The position numbers and the translations under genes were made by a program. The notes beneath the pieces are model-generated. The model worked only from the letters and a program-made list of their open reading frames with translations. It did no database searches and was not told the origin of the DNA. DNA of 64,000 bases from Sphingomonas changnyeongensis. Its GTDB lineage: Bacteria > Pseudomonadota > Alphaproteobacteria > Sphingomonadales > Sphingomonadaceae. Of the stretch, positions 20,501 through 29,146 are shown piece after piece. Each line of letters starts with the position of its first letter. Position 1 is the first letter of the stretch. The DNA lies in assembly GCF_009913435.1 (NCBI RefSeq), contig NZ_CP047895.1, positions 1,744,501 to 1,808,500 of the forward strand, given 5' to 3'.

Positions 20501-20997
20501 CTACCTTTGCGGGCCGCTGACGGCGGCCGGAGGAAGGGGGGATGCGGGCGGCAGGACCGGCGCGATCGGGCGCAGCCGCTGGTGCCGGACGATGCGGCCA
20601 AGCTGCGCGAGACGACGGCCATCGATGCTGACCTCGCGGTGCGCGCGGCGGATCGCTTCGAACGCCGCCTGAGTGGCCGGATCGGCATAGCCGTCGGCGC
20701 TGCGGTAGTGGACGGTGACCAGCAGATCCCAGCCCGCGGCGTCGCCATCGGCATTTTCATGCAGCGTATAGCCGTCGAACCAGCCCTGTTCGGTCGCCAC
20801 CCGGTCCATCGCCAGCCAGTTGGCGACGATGTAGCGGGCAAGCGCCGCGCGCGCGCCAGGCTCTGCCTTCAGATAGGTTTGCTCGACCATCCCCGGCGCC
20901 GTGGTCGCGGACATGGTCGGGGCGGGGGCCGGGGCGGGGCCGGGACGGGGGCCGGGGCGGCAGGGCCGAGCAGCAGGGCGAAGGTGGCCGCGATCAT
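20501..20997 (-). CDS. Unknown probably exported protein inside the cys operon (likely frameshift in signal region)
   Basis: The intact frame starts at 20914 (137 residues). However, an ATG at 20997, one base after the DUF2849 stop, opens a good signal peptide (MIAATFALLLGPAAPAP) that joins the main frame if one base is missing in the G/C runs of 20918-20965. I prefer that longer 165-residue form. The mature part contains EQTYLKAEPGARAALARY, ANWLAMDRVATEQGWFDG and WDLLVTVHYRS, a pattern resembling small dimeric alpha/beta-barrel proteins, then a Pro-rich tail. I do not recognise a named family. It lies three bases upstream of cysI and shares its operon, yet its export signal sets it apart from the cytoplasmic neighbours. 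Confidence 0.6.
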
Positions 20998-20998
20998 G

Positions 20999-21295
20999 TC
21001 AGATCACCCAGCTGCCGGCACCCGGATCGGCGGGCTGGAGCGACAGGTCGGGCCGGACGGTGGGGCCGAGCGCGCGGATGCGGTCCTTGATATGGGCCGG
21101 GCGTGGACCGTCGGGGCCGGCGACCGCATCGACGACATAGGGCACATTCACCCGCCGCGCCCCTTCCTCGCGGTGGGCGATCGCCTCGCCGTCCTGGCCG
21201 ACATCGACGGCGTCGGCGATGTGGCGCGACCAGCCGCTGCCGGTCCACCAGATGACATCGCCCGAGCCGAGATCGTTTCCGGTCAGCAGCTTCAT
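20999..21295 (-). CDS. DUF2849 domain protein
   Basis: A 98-residue protein starting MKLLTGNDLGSGDVIWWTGSG-type sequence, followed by WSRHIADAVDVG, which matches the DUF2849 family. The family is commonly found between the siroheme synthase gene and cysI in alphaproteobacteria, so a role in sulfite reduction or siroheme handling is inferred only from position. It overlaps cobA by four bases (ATGA) and ends one base before the next start. No catalytic residue can be pointed to; Trp and acidic residues are enriched. Confidence 0.82.
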   Translation of the reverse strand: MKLLTGNDLGSGDVIWWTGSGWSRHIADAVDVGQDGEAIAHREEGARRVNVPYVVDAVAGPDGPRPAHIKDRIRALGPTVRPDLSLQPADPGAGSWVI

Positions 21296-22116
21296 GCCCG
21301 CGCCCCCGCCGTCACCGCCGCCGTCACCGCCGCCGTTACCGCTGGGTGCGCGTCTGCCAGCGCCAGCATGTCCTGCGCGCGGCCGAGCGCCGCGACTTCG
21401 CCTACCACGATCAGCGCCGGGCTGGCGACGCGCGCCCGCTCGATCAGCCCGCCCAGATCGGCAAGCAGCGTGCGGAGCGCCCGCGACCCCGGCCGGGTGC
21501 CGCGTTCGAGCACGGCGACCGGCATAGCCGGCGACACGCCGTCGGCGATCAGCTTGTCGGCAATGTCGGCCCCGGTCGCGACGCCCATATAGATGACGAG
21601 CGTGCGGCCCTGCCCGGCCAGGCCAGACCAGTCCTGATCGGCCAGCCCCTTGCACTGGCCGGCGACGAAGCTGACCGCGCTCGACCAGTTGCGATGGGTG
21701 AGGGGCAGCATCGCCTCCGCCGCGCAGCCGAGCGCGGCGGACACGCCGGGCACCACCTCGACCGCGATGCCCGCTGCTTGGCAGGCTTCGGCCTCTTCGC
21801 CGCCGCGGCCGAAGATGAACGGATCGCCGCCCTTCAGCCGGACGACGCGGCGGCCCGCACGCGCCTCGGCGACCAGCAGGGCGTTGATCTCCTCCTGCGG
21901 CATCGAATGGCGGCTGCGCGATTTGGCGACCGACACGCGCGGTGCCGGGCTCATGTCGAGGATCCGGGGATCGACCAGCCCGTCATGGACGAGCAGATCG
22001 GCCTCGGCCAGCAGCCGGGCGGCCTTCAGCGTCAGCAGGTCCGGATCGCCGGGGCCCGCGCCCACCAGCCAGACGCGCCCCTGTCGGGCGCCGGGTGAAG
22101 AGGATGCACCTGTCAT
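21292..22116 (-). CDS. cobA: Uroporphyrinogen-III C-methyltransferase (siroheme branch)
   Basis: A 274-residue SUMT that methylates uroporphyrinogen III at C2 and C7 using S-adenosylmethionine, giving precorrin-2 for siroheme, the cofactor of CysI. Signatures are VWLVGAGPGDPDLLTLKA, RLKGGDPFIFGRGGEEAE and PGVSAALGCAAEAMLPLTHR. It is the single-domain form without the CysG dehydrogenase/ferrochelatase part. The ATG at 22116 is chosen over a GTG three codons earlier. The C-terminus (HPAVTAAVTAAVTAGARA) comes from a short tandem GCC-GTC-ACC repeat and probably tolerates length change. It is the first gene of the leftward cys operon. Confidence 0.92.
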   Translation of the reverse strand: MTGASSSPGARQGRVWLVGAGPGDPDLLTLKAARLLAEADLLVHDGLVDPRILDMSPAPRVSVAKSRSRHSMPQEEINALLVAEARAGRRVVRLKGGDPFIFGRGGEEAEACQAAGIAVEVVPGVSAALGCAAEAMLPLTHRNWSSAVSFVAGQCKGLADQDWSGLAGQGRTLVIYMGVATGADIADKLIADGVSPAMPVAVLERGTRPGSRALRTLLADLGGLIERARVASPALIVVGEVAALGRAQDMLALADAHPAVTAAVTAAVTAGARA

Positions 22117-22173
22117 GCCCGCCACATGGGACGGGGCGCCGACAGCGGCAAAGCAGCGATGCTTGGGCGGGCT

Positions 22174-23604
22174 TTAGCTGAGCTTTTCAGTGGCCGGATC
22201 GGCCAGCCCGACGCCGATTGCCGCGCGCGGCTGTTCGGCCTCGGTCGAGACGACCGGATAGGCGCAGTAATCGGCGGCATAATAGGCGCTTGGCCGGTGA
22301 TTGCCCGACCAGCCGATCCCGCCAAAAGGCGCGGCGGACGACGCGCCGTTGGTCGGCCGGTTCCAGTTGACGATCCCGGCCCGGATATTGGCCCAGAACT
22401 GGTCGTAATGCGCCGGGGTGCCGCCGATCAGCGCGGCCGACAGGCCATAGCGCGTGGCATTGGCCTCGATGATCGCCGCCTCGAAATCGGCGACGCGCAC
22501 CACCTGCAGCACCGGGCCGAACATTTCGGCATCGGGCCGGTCGGCAATGCCGGTCATGTCGATGAGGCCCGGTTTCAGGAACGGGCGGCTTTCATCGGGG
22601 CGTTCCAGATGCTTGATCACCCGGCCGCCCTTCATCATCAGCGCGAGGAACCCCTCGGTCAGGCTGTCGGCCGCATCATTGTCGATCACCGGGCCCAGAA
22701 AGGGCGCGGGCGTCGCATGGGGATGGTCGATGATCAGCCGCTCGGTCAGCTTCAGAAGCTCGGCCATCAGCGGCTCGTAAAGCCCGTCGCGCACGATCAG
22801 CCGCCGCGCCGCCGTGCAGCGCTGCCCGGCCGACATGAACGCCGACTGGACGATCAGCGCCGCCGCCGCGCCCAGATCGCCGGTGTCCCAGGCGATGATC
22901 GGATTGTTGCCGCCCATTTCCAGCGCCAGGATTTTCTCCGGCGTCTCGGCAAACTGGCGGTTGAGCGCCAGGCCGGTGCGCGCGGAGCCGGTGAACAGCA
23001 GCCCGTCAATCCCGTCATGGGCGGCAAGCGCCCGGCCCTGGTCCGGCCCGCCGATGACCAGCCGGATCACGCCTTCGGGAATGCCCGCCTCGCGGTAGAG
23101 CGCGACCAGCGCCGCACCGACCGCCGGGGTCTTTTCCGACGGCTTGAACACCACCGCATTGCCGGCAAGCAAGGCGGGCACGATATGGCCGTTGGGCAGA
23201 TGGGCGGGAAAGTTATAGGGGCCGAGCACCGCCAGCACGCCGTGCGGCTTGTGCCGGAGCGCCATCTTCGCGCCCATCGCGCCTTCCAGCCGCTTCTTGC
23301 CCGTCCGCTCGCTATAGGCGGAGACCGAGATGTCGACCTTGGCGATCACGCTCTCGACTTCGGTGCGCGCTTCCCACAGCGGCTTGCCCGTCTCGCGCGC
23401 GATCAGGTCGGCCAGCTTCTCGGCTTCGGCGCGGACATGGTTGGCGAAGCGGCGCAGCGTTTCCATGCGCACGGTGAAGGGCCGCGACGCCCAGTCCACC
23501 CATGCGGCGCGCGCCAGCGCCACTTCGTGATCGACATCGCTGACGGGGGCGCGCCACAGTTCGGCACCGGTCGCGGGTTCAAGGGACAGCAGCTCGGGCG
23601 TCAT
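22174..23604 (-). CDS. astD: Succinylglutamate-semialdehyde dehydrogenase
   Basis: A 476-residue aldehyde dehydrogenase. The catalytic Cys263 lies in AGQRCTAARRL and the base Glu229 in LEMGGNN. LGPYNFPAHLPNGHIVPAL and GGPDQGRALAAH are typical of AstD, which oxidises N-succinylglutamate semialdehyde in arginine succinyltransferase catabolism. No other ast gene is in the window, so the pathway is not shown to be complete here. The ATG at 23604 has GGAAGG six bases upstream; a GTG six codons earlier is possible. It lies 33 bp downstream of selO on the same strand and may be co-transcribed. Confidence 0.87.
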   Translation of the reverse strand: MTPELLSLEPATGAELWRAPVSDVDHEVALARAAWVDWASRPFTVRMETLRRFANHVRAEAEKLADLIARETGKPLWEARTEVESVIAKVDISVSAYSERTGKKRLEGAMGAKMALRHKPHGVLAVLGPYNFPAHLPNGHIVPALLAGNAVVFKPSEKTPAVGAALVALYREAGIPEGVIRLVIGGPDQGRALAAHDGIDGLLFTGSARTGLALNRQFAETPEKILALEMGGNNPIIAWDTGDLGAAAALIVQSAFMSAGQRCTAARRLIVRDGLYEPLMAELLKLTERLIIDHPHATPAPFLGPVIDNDAADSLTEGFLALMMKGGRVIKHLERPDESRPFLKPGLIDMTGIADRPDAEMFGPVLQVVRVADFEAAIIEANATRYGLSAALIGGTPAHYDQFWANIRAGIVNWNRPTNGASSAAPFGGIGWSGNHRPSAYYAADYCAYPVVSTEAEQPRAAIGVGLADPATEKLS

Positions 23605-23637
23605 CTGCCCGCCTTCCAGCACCCGGCCCGGCCCCGG

Positions 23638-25020
23638 TCAAGCCGCAAGTGCCGCACCCATGCGCCGGATCGCGGCGATCTTGGCTGCAAGCGGCTGCCA
23701 GTCATCGGCCCCGGCGATGCGCGCCCAGATCGCCTCCACCTCGTCGATATGCATGCTGCACGGCGCGTCGTCCTGCCAATAGGGATGATCGGTCGCGCGG
23801 GCCGCCTGCCGCGCGGCGACCGCATCCACAAAGGGCGCAAAGGCCGGCAGCGTGTAGAGCGGATCGGCGGGCGAGGGGCCGCGCCGCGCGCCGCCCGCCC
23901 AGTCGAAGAAGAAGCGGTCAATCTCCACCCCGGTTTCGATCAGCCCCTGCTCGATCGCCCGCACCAGCGCGACATCGGCCTCGGCATCGGTCGGCGCCAC
24001 GCCCAGCCGCCACAGCATCCGTTCGACCAGCGCCGCGCGGTAGAGCGGGGCGAACCGGTCCAGCTCCGCGATCATCGCATCGACATCGGCGATGTCGCGC
24101 AGCGCGCCCGCCAGCTGCACGGCGTTCCACTGGATCGCCTCGGGCTGGCGGCCAAAGGCGTAAAGCCCGGTCTGGTCGAAATAGGCGGCGACGAAGCCGG
24201 TGTCGAAGCGCGGGGTGAAGCGCCACGGACCGTAATCGAAGCTTTCGCCGCTCACATTGATGTTGTCGGTGTTGAGCACGCCGTGGACGAAGCCGGCGGC
24301 GATATAGCTGGCGGCGAGCTGCGCGGTCGCGGCGACGACATGGCGCAGCAGCGCCACCGGATCGCCGCTGTCATCGCCGTGATAGGTCTGAAGCGCGTGC
24401 GCGGTCAGCCGTTCAAGGCCCTGCCGGTCGCCCAGATAGGCGAGCCGCTGGAAGCTGCCGATGCGGATATGGCCATGGCTCATCCTGACCAGCACGGCCG
24501 AGCGGGTGGGCGAGGGTTCGTCGCCCCGGTGCAGCTGTTCGCCGGTTTCGATCACCGAAAAGGTACGCGACGTGGTGACGCCCAGCGCTTCGAGCATTTC
24601 GGTGGCCAGGATCTCGCGCACCGCGCCTTTGAGCGTCAGCCGCCCGTCGCCGAACCGGCTATAGGGCGTCTGGCCCGACCCCTTGGTGCCCAGATCGCGC
24701 CAGCGGCCGCCCGCATCCCGCAGCTGAGCGAACAGAAAGCCGCGCCCGTCGCCGATTTCGGGATTGTACACGCGGAACTGATGGCCGTGATAGCGCAGCG
24801 CCAGCGGCTGCGGCAGATTGCCCGGCAGCGGCGCGAAGCGGGCGAAATGCGCGATCCAGGCGGCATCGTCCAGCCCGCCCAGCCCGATCGCCGCCGCCGC
24901 CCGGTCGTTCCTGAACCGCAGCCTTGCCTGCGGAAAATCGGCCGGTTCGACCGGATCGGCAAGGAAATCGGCAACGGCTGCGATCGGCACGTCAGGCTGG
25001 GGTTGCGGGGCATCGGCCAT
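23638..25020 (-). CDS. selO: SelO/YdiU pseudokinase, protein adenylyltransferase
   Basis: A 460-residue protein of the UPF0061/SelO family. The family has a kinase-like fold that transfers AMP rather than phosphate from ATP to Ser/Thr/Tyr of target proteins, linked to oxidative stress. Seen in the sequence: ALRYHGHQFRVYNPEIGDGR, GTKGSGQTPYSRFGDGRLT (nucleotide loop), REILATEMLEALGV and HGVLNTDNINVSGESFDYGP, the last being the catalytic/metal region of the family. Selenocysteine, present in animal SelO, is absent as usual in bacteria. The ATG at 25020 starts MADAPQPQPDVP. It is divergent from the hydrolase gene across only 37 bp. Confidence 0.9.
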   Translation of the reverse strand: MADAPQPQPDVPIAAVADFLADPVEPADFPQARLRFRNDRAAAAIGLGGLDDAAWIAHFARFAPLPGNLPQPLALRYHGHQFRVYNPEIGDGRGFLFAQLRDAGGRWRDLGTKGSGQTPYSRFGDGRLTLKGAVREILATEMLEALGVTTSRTFSVIETGEQLHRGDEPSPTRSAVLVRMSHGHIRIGSFQRLAYLGDRQGLERLTAHALQTYHGDDSGDPVALLRHVVAATAQLAASYIAAGFVHGVLNTDNINVSGESFDYGPWRFTPRFDTGFVAAYFDQTGLYAFGRQPEAIQWNAVQLAGALRDIADVDAMIAELDRFAPLYRAALVERMLWRLGVAPTDAEADVALVRAIEQGLIETGVEIDRFFFDWAGGARRGPSPADPLYTLPAFAPFVDAVAARQAARATDHPYWQDDAPCSMHIDEVEAIWARIAGADDWQPLAAKIAAIRRMGAALAA

Positions 25021-25057
25021 GCCGTGATATGGGGGCCTTGGGCAGTGGGACGCAAGC

Positions 25058-25929
25058 ATGGCCGGGTTCGCGCACGGATATTGGTGGTCGAACGACGGGC
25101 TGAGGCTGCATTACCGCGACTATGCGGGCGGGGCCGATGGCCGGCCGCCGATCCTGTGCCTGCCGGGGCTGACCCGCAATGCGCGCGATTTCGCGGCGCT
25201 GGCCGAACGGCTGAGCCCGGCATGGCGGGTGATCGCGCCCGAGTTTCGCGGCCGCGGCGAGAGCGCCTATGCCAAGGATCCGATGAGCTATGTCCCGCTC
25301 ACCTATGTGCAGGACGTGGAGGCGCTGATCCGGCATCTGGAGCTCAAGGCATTCGTGTCGATCGGCACCTCGCTGGGCGGGCTGGTGACGATGCTGATGG
25401 CAGGTGCCGAGCGCGATCGGCTGAAGGGCGTCGTGCTCAACGATGTCGGGCCGGCGCTCGAACCGGCGGGGCTGGCGCGCATCCGTACCTATGTCGGCAA
25501 GGGGGCAATTGGCCGACCTGGCTGCACGCCGCCCGCGCGCTCGCCGACACCAACCGCCATGCCTATCCGGGCTATCGGATCGAGGACTGGCTGGCGATGG
25601 CCAAGCGGCTTTACCGCCTGTCGTCATCGGGCCGCATCGTCATCGATTATGATCCGCGCATCGCCGAGCCGATGCGTCTGCCGGGCGGGGAGGCGGGGAT
25701 CGACCTGTGGCCCGCGCTTGAACCGTTGCGCGGCGTGCCGCTCGTCATCCTGCGCGGGGCGCTGTCCGATCTGCTCGCCGAGGCGACGGTGGCGCGGATG
25801 CAGCAGATGCTGCCGCTGGCCGAGGCGGTGACCGTGCCGGGTGTCGGCCATGCGCCGACCCTTGCCGAGCCGGAGGCGATGGCGGCGATCGACCGCCTGC
25901 TCGCGCGTGCCTGGCCGGTTGCGGGCTGA
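25058..25929 (+). CDS. Alpha/beta-fold hydrolase (one-base frameshift)
   Basis: Restored length is 290 residues. The fold is clear from ILCLPGLTRNARDFAALAE, the nucleophile elbow SIGTSLGGLVTM (Gly-Thr-Ser-Leu-Gly) and the catalytic His in VPGVGHAPTLAEPEA. The frame breaks at the G run 25501-25505. Adding one G restores YVGKGGNWPTWLHAARAL, and the rest of the protein (IDYDPRIAEPMRL, WPALEPLRGVPLVILRG) follows in phase to the TGA at 25927-25929. Family members include esterases, dehalogenases and lactonases; the substrate is not readable. It is divergent from selO. Confidence 0.8.
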
Positions 25930-26019
25930 GCCGGGCGGCCTGGCCTCGGAAGGGCCGTGTTGCAGGCACATGAAAAACCGGTTTTGCGCTCCGCATGAAA
26001 TCCATGCATAGGGCGCAGC

Positions 26020-27441
26020 ATGACTGCAGCGACCATGGGGTTTAAGGGCCTTCGCCCGATCATTTACGCCGGCCGGGAAGTCTGGCCGCTTGTCGAGGGG
26101 GGCAAGGGGGTTTCGGCCACCAACCATGCCAGTTCGGGCGCCTGGGCGGCGGCCGGGGGCATCGGCACGGTGTCGGCCGTCAATGCCGACAGCTATGATG
26201 CCGAGGGCCGGGTGATCCCCCAGGTCTATCGCGCGCGCACCCGCCGCGAGCGGCATGAAGAGCTGATCCAATATGCAATCGACGGCGCCGTGGAGCAGGT
26301 GCGCCGCGCCTATGAGATGGCGGGCGGCCGCGGGGCCATCAACATCAACGTGCTGTGGGAAATGGGCGGCGCGCAGCGCGTGCTGCACGGCGTGCTGGAG
26401 CGGACGCGCGGGCTGGTGGCGGGGGTGACCTGCGGCGCAGGCATGCCCTATAAGCTGTCGGAGATCGCGGCGTCCTACGGCGTCAGCTATCTGCCCATCG
26501 TCAGTTCGGCGCGCGCCTTCCGTGCGCTCTGGAAGCGCGCTTATTCCAAGGCTTCCGAATGGCTTGGCGCGGTGGTCTACGAAGATCCCTGGCTGGCCGG
26601 CGGGCATAACGGCCTGTCCAACGCCGAAGATCCGCTCAAGCCCGAAGATCCCTATCCGCGCGTCAAGGCGCTGCGCGAGACGATGCGCGAGGGCGGCATT
26701 TCGGACGATGTGCCGATCGTGATGGCCGGCGGCGTCTGGTATCTGCGCGACTGGAACGACTGGATCGACAATCCGGAACTGGGCACCATCGCCTTTCAAT
26801 ATGGCACGCGCCCGCTGCTGACCAAGGAAAGCCCGATCCCCGATGAGTGGAAGGCGCGGCTGATGACGCTGGAGGAGGGCGATGTCCTGCTTCACCGTTT
26901 CTCGCCGACCGGCTTTTATTCCTCGGCGGTGCGCAATCCCTTCCTGCGCGACCTTGAGGCGCGGTCCGAACGGCAGATCGCCTTTTCGACCGAGGCTGCG
27001 GGCGATCACCAGTATCAGCTCGATGTCGGCGTGCGCGGCAAGAACTTCTGGGTGACGCGCGGCGATCTGCTGCGCGCGCGCGAATGGCATGGCCTGGGCT
27101 TTACCGATGCGCTGAAAACGCCCGACAACACGCTCGTCTTCGTCACGCCCGAGGACAAGGTGGTGATCCGCAAGGATCAGGCCGACTGCATGGGCTGCCT
27201 CAGCCAGTGCGCCTTTTCGTCCTGGGCGGACAATGAGGAAAACTCGACCGGGCGGCTGGCCGATCCGCGCAGCTTCTGCATCCAGAAGACGCTGCAGGAC
27301 ATCGCCCATGGCGGCGATGTGGAGCGCAACCTGATGTTTGCCGGCCACAATGCCTATAACTTCAAGCGCGATCCCTTCTATTCGAACGGGTTCGTGCCGA
27401 CGGTCAAGCAGCTGGTCGACCGCATCCTGACCGGCGACTGA
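26020..27441 (+). CDS. Nitronate monooxygenase-like FMN protein with C-terminal Cys cluster
   Basis: A 473-residue protein with a TIM-barrel core related to nitronate monooxygenase (2-nitropropane dioxygenase), IMPDH-like enoyl reductases and other flavin-dependent oxidoreductases. Seen are GKGVSATNHASSGAWAAAGG near the start, GVTCGAGMPYKLSEIAASYG, MAGGVWYLRDWNDWID and FQYGTRPLLTKESPIPDEW. It is about 100 residues longer than the usual 320-370. The extra C-terminal part has ADCMGCLSQCAFSSW and later RSFCIQK, four cysteines that could bind an iron-sulfur cluster or zinc. Substrate unknown. It is transcribed alone, with a GC hairpin behind it. Confidence 0.75.
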   Translation: MTAATMGFKGLRPIIYAGREVWPLVEGGKGVSATNHASSGAWAAAGGIGTVSAVNADSYDAEGRVIPQVYRARTRRERHEELIQYAIDGAVEQVRRAYEMAGGRGAININVLWEMGGAQRVLHGVLERTRGLVAGVTCGAGMPYKLSEIAASYGVSYLPIVSSARAFRALWKRAYSKASEWLGAVVYEDPWLAGGHNGLSNAEDPLKPEDPYPRVKALRETMREGGISDDVPIVMAGGVWYLRDWNDWIDNPELGTIAFQYGTRPLLTKESPIPDEWKARLMTLEEGDVLLHRFSPTGFYSSAVRNPFLRDLEARSERQIAFSTEAAGDHQYQLDVGVRGKNFWVTRGDLLRAREWHGLGFTDALKTPDNTLVFVTPEDKVVIRKDQADCMGCLSQCAFSSWADNEENSTGRLADPRSFCIQKTLQDIAHGGDVERNLMFAGHNAYNFKRDPFYSNGFVPTVKQLVDRILTGD

Positions 27442-27448
27442 GGCCGCG

Positions 27449-27484
27449 CGCCGGGACCGGGCGTTTCACCGCCCGGCCCCGGCA
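27449..27484. terminator. GC-rich hairpin between convergent genes
   Basis: Inverted repeat GCCGGGACCGGGCG and GCCCGGCCCCGGC around a TTTCAC loop, just after the flavoprotein stop and before the convergent dehydrogenase end. The stem is strong but no T tract follows, so a role in termination is plausible only. Confidence 0.4.
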
Positions 27485-27521
27485 CCGCTCAGGTCCGGCG
27501 TTGACCAGGTCCGCAGTTAAC

Positions 27522-28511
27522 TCAGGCCCAGCCTTCCAGCACCTGATCGGGCGGTCGGTGGCCGTCCGCCCAGATGCGGATATTGGCGATCACCTTTTCC
27601 CCCGTCGCGTGGCGCGCCTCGATGGTGGCCGACGCCATGTGCGGCAGCAGCACGACATTGGGCAGCCCGATCAGCCGCGGATCGACCGCCGGCTCGTGCG
27701 CGAACACGTCCAGCCCGGCCCCGGCGATCACGCCCTGTTCGAGCGCGGCGATCAGCGCCGGTTCGTCGACGATCTCGCCCCGGGCGATGTTGATCAGATA
27801 GCCCTGCCGCCCGAGCAGCGCGAGGCGGCGCGCGTCGATCAGATGATGGGTCGAGGCGTTGTGCGGGCAGTTGATCGACAGCATGTCGATTTCGGTCAGC
27901 ATGTCGTCCAGTTCGGCATGGTAGGTCGCATCGACCGCCTTTTCGACGACATGGGGCAGGCGGCGGCGGTTATGGTAATGGATCGCGATGCCGAAGCCGC
28001 GCGCGCGCAGCGCGATCGCCTGGCCGATCCGGCCCATGCCGACAATGCCCAGCTTCTTGCCCGACACGCGCCGCCCGAGCATCGCGGTCGGCCCCCAGCC
28101 GGCCCATTCGCCCGACCGGACCAGCCTTTCGCCCTCGGACAGCCGGCGCGGCACGGCCAGGATCAGCGCCATCGCCATGTCGGCGGCATCGTCGGTCAGC
28201 ACGCCCGGCGTGTTGGTGACCAGGATGTCGCGCGCCCGCGCCGCCGCCAGATCGATATGATCGACGCCATTGCCGTAATTGGCGATCAGCTTCAGCCGCG
28301 GGCCGGCGGCGGCGATCAGCGTGGCATCGATGCGGTCGACGATGGTCGGCACCAGCACATCGGCATCGGCGATCAGCGCGGCGAGCCGGTCGGGGCTGGG
28401 GGGGCGCTCCTCGGCCAGCGGCACGACATCGAACAGCTCGCGCATCCGCGCTTCGATCGCGTCGGGCAAGCGGCGCGTGACGACGACCCTGGGGCGAGCA
28501 AGAACAGCCAT
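27522..28511 (-). CDS. D-isomer-specific 2-hydroxyacid dehydrogenase
   Basis: A 329-residue NAD(P)-dependent dehydrogenase of the glyoxylate/hydroxypyruvate reductase group. The Rossmann motif is visible as KKLGIVGMGRIGQAIALRA. The catalytic residues are Arg in INIARGEIVDEPAL, Glu in AHEPAVDP and His in VLLPHMASATIEARH; the substrate loop is NYGNGVDHIDLAAA. Enzymes of this type reduce glyoxylate or hydroxypyruvate, or oxidise other D-2-hydroxyacids, in the cytoplasm. It starts at the ATG of 28511 and is divergent from the SH3-domain gene, with about 100 bp for both promoters. Confidence 0.88.
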   Translation of the reverse strand: MAVLARPRVVVTRRLPDAIEARMRELFDVVPLAEERPPSPDRLAALIADADVLVPTIVDRIDATLIAAAGPRLKLIANYGNGVDHIDLAAARARDILVTNTPGVLTDDAADMAMALILAVPRRLSEGERLVRSGEWAGWGPTAMLGRRVSGKKLGIVGMGRIGQAIALRARGFGIAIHYHNRRRLPHVVEKAVDATYHAELDDMLTEIDMLSINCPHNASTHHLIDARRLALLGRQGYLINIARGEIVDEPALIAALEQGVIAGAGLDVFAHEPAVDPRLIGLPNVVLLPHMASATIEARHATGEKVIANIRIWADGHRPPDQVLEGWA

Positions 28512-28612
28512 GGCAGGAGCTAGGCGGGCCGGGCCGCGCGCGTCAAGCTCGGGACGGGCAGTGAGACTGGCCGGGCTTGAAGCGCGTCCCCGCGTCGGGC
28601 AACACGAGCGCC

Positions 28613-29104
28613 ATGAATGCTGCCATGATGAAGCGGGCCCTGATCTTCACGCTCGCGCTGCTGCTGCCGGCGGGCGAGGCGCTCGCGCTCCAGAAGACGC
28701 CGCCTTACTGGGCGTCGATCGTCCCCGGTCAGGCGCGCACCCGCACCGGGCCGGGGCGCAATTATCCGGCGATGTGGATGTATCAGCGGCGCGGCCTGCC
28801 GGTCCGGGTGGTCGCCGTGTTCCCCGCCTGGCGCAAGGTCGAGGATCCGGACGGCGCGCAGGGCTGGATGCAGGCCAATATGCTGAGCGATGATCGCATG
28901 GCGATGGTGCGTGGCGGCGAAGCGGCGCTGCGCACCCGGCCGGAGGCGGGGGCGCCGGTCGCGTGGCGCGCCGCTGACGGGGTGATCGGGCGGCTGCGCG
29001 CCTGCGCCGATGGCTGGTGCGAGCTGGATATTGCCGGCCGGCGCGGCTGGGTGGAAACCGGGCGGCTGTGGGGCGTTGCCCCGGACGAGCGCCTGAACCC
29101 TTAA
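28613..29104 (+). CDS. Exported protein with two bacterial SH3-like domains
   Basis: About 163 residues. Starts at 28613, 28625 or 28628 are all possible; the last two put KRALIFTLALLLPAGEALA directly at the N-terminus as a signal peptide ending Ala-Leu-Ala. Residues about 30-85 (ARTRTGPGRNYPAMWMYQ to GAQGWMQANML) form one SH3-like fold. A second weaker copy follows (ALRTRPEAGAPVAWR to CELDIAGRRGWVE). Such periplasmic domains bind peptidoglycan or partner proteins. The start is kept at 28613 because three ATGs lie within 15 bases and none has a clearly better ribosome site. It is probably monocistronic. Confidence 0.8.
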   Translation: MNAAMMKRALIFTLALLLPAGEALALQKTPPYWASIVPGQARTRTGPGRNYPAMWMYQRRGLPVRVVAVFPAWRKVEDPDGAQGWMQANMLSDDRMAMVRGGEAALRTRPEAGAPVAWRAADGVIGRLRACADGWCELDIAGRRGWVETGRLWGVAPDERLNP

Positions 29105-29146
29105 GCCCTCTAAGCCCCTGAATCCCAGCCCTCGGCGCGGTGCGGT

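Noticed and set aside
22126..25929. 1267-codon open frame on the plus strand
   Set aside because: Mostly antisense to astD and selO. Only its last part (from about 25500) is real, as the shifted end of the alpha/beta hydrolase.
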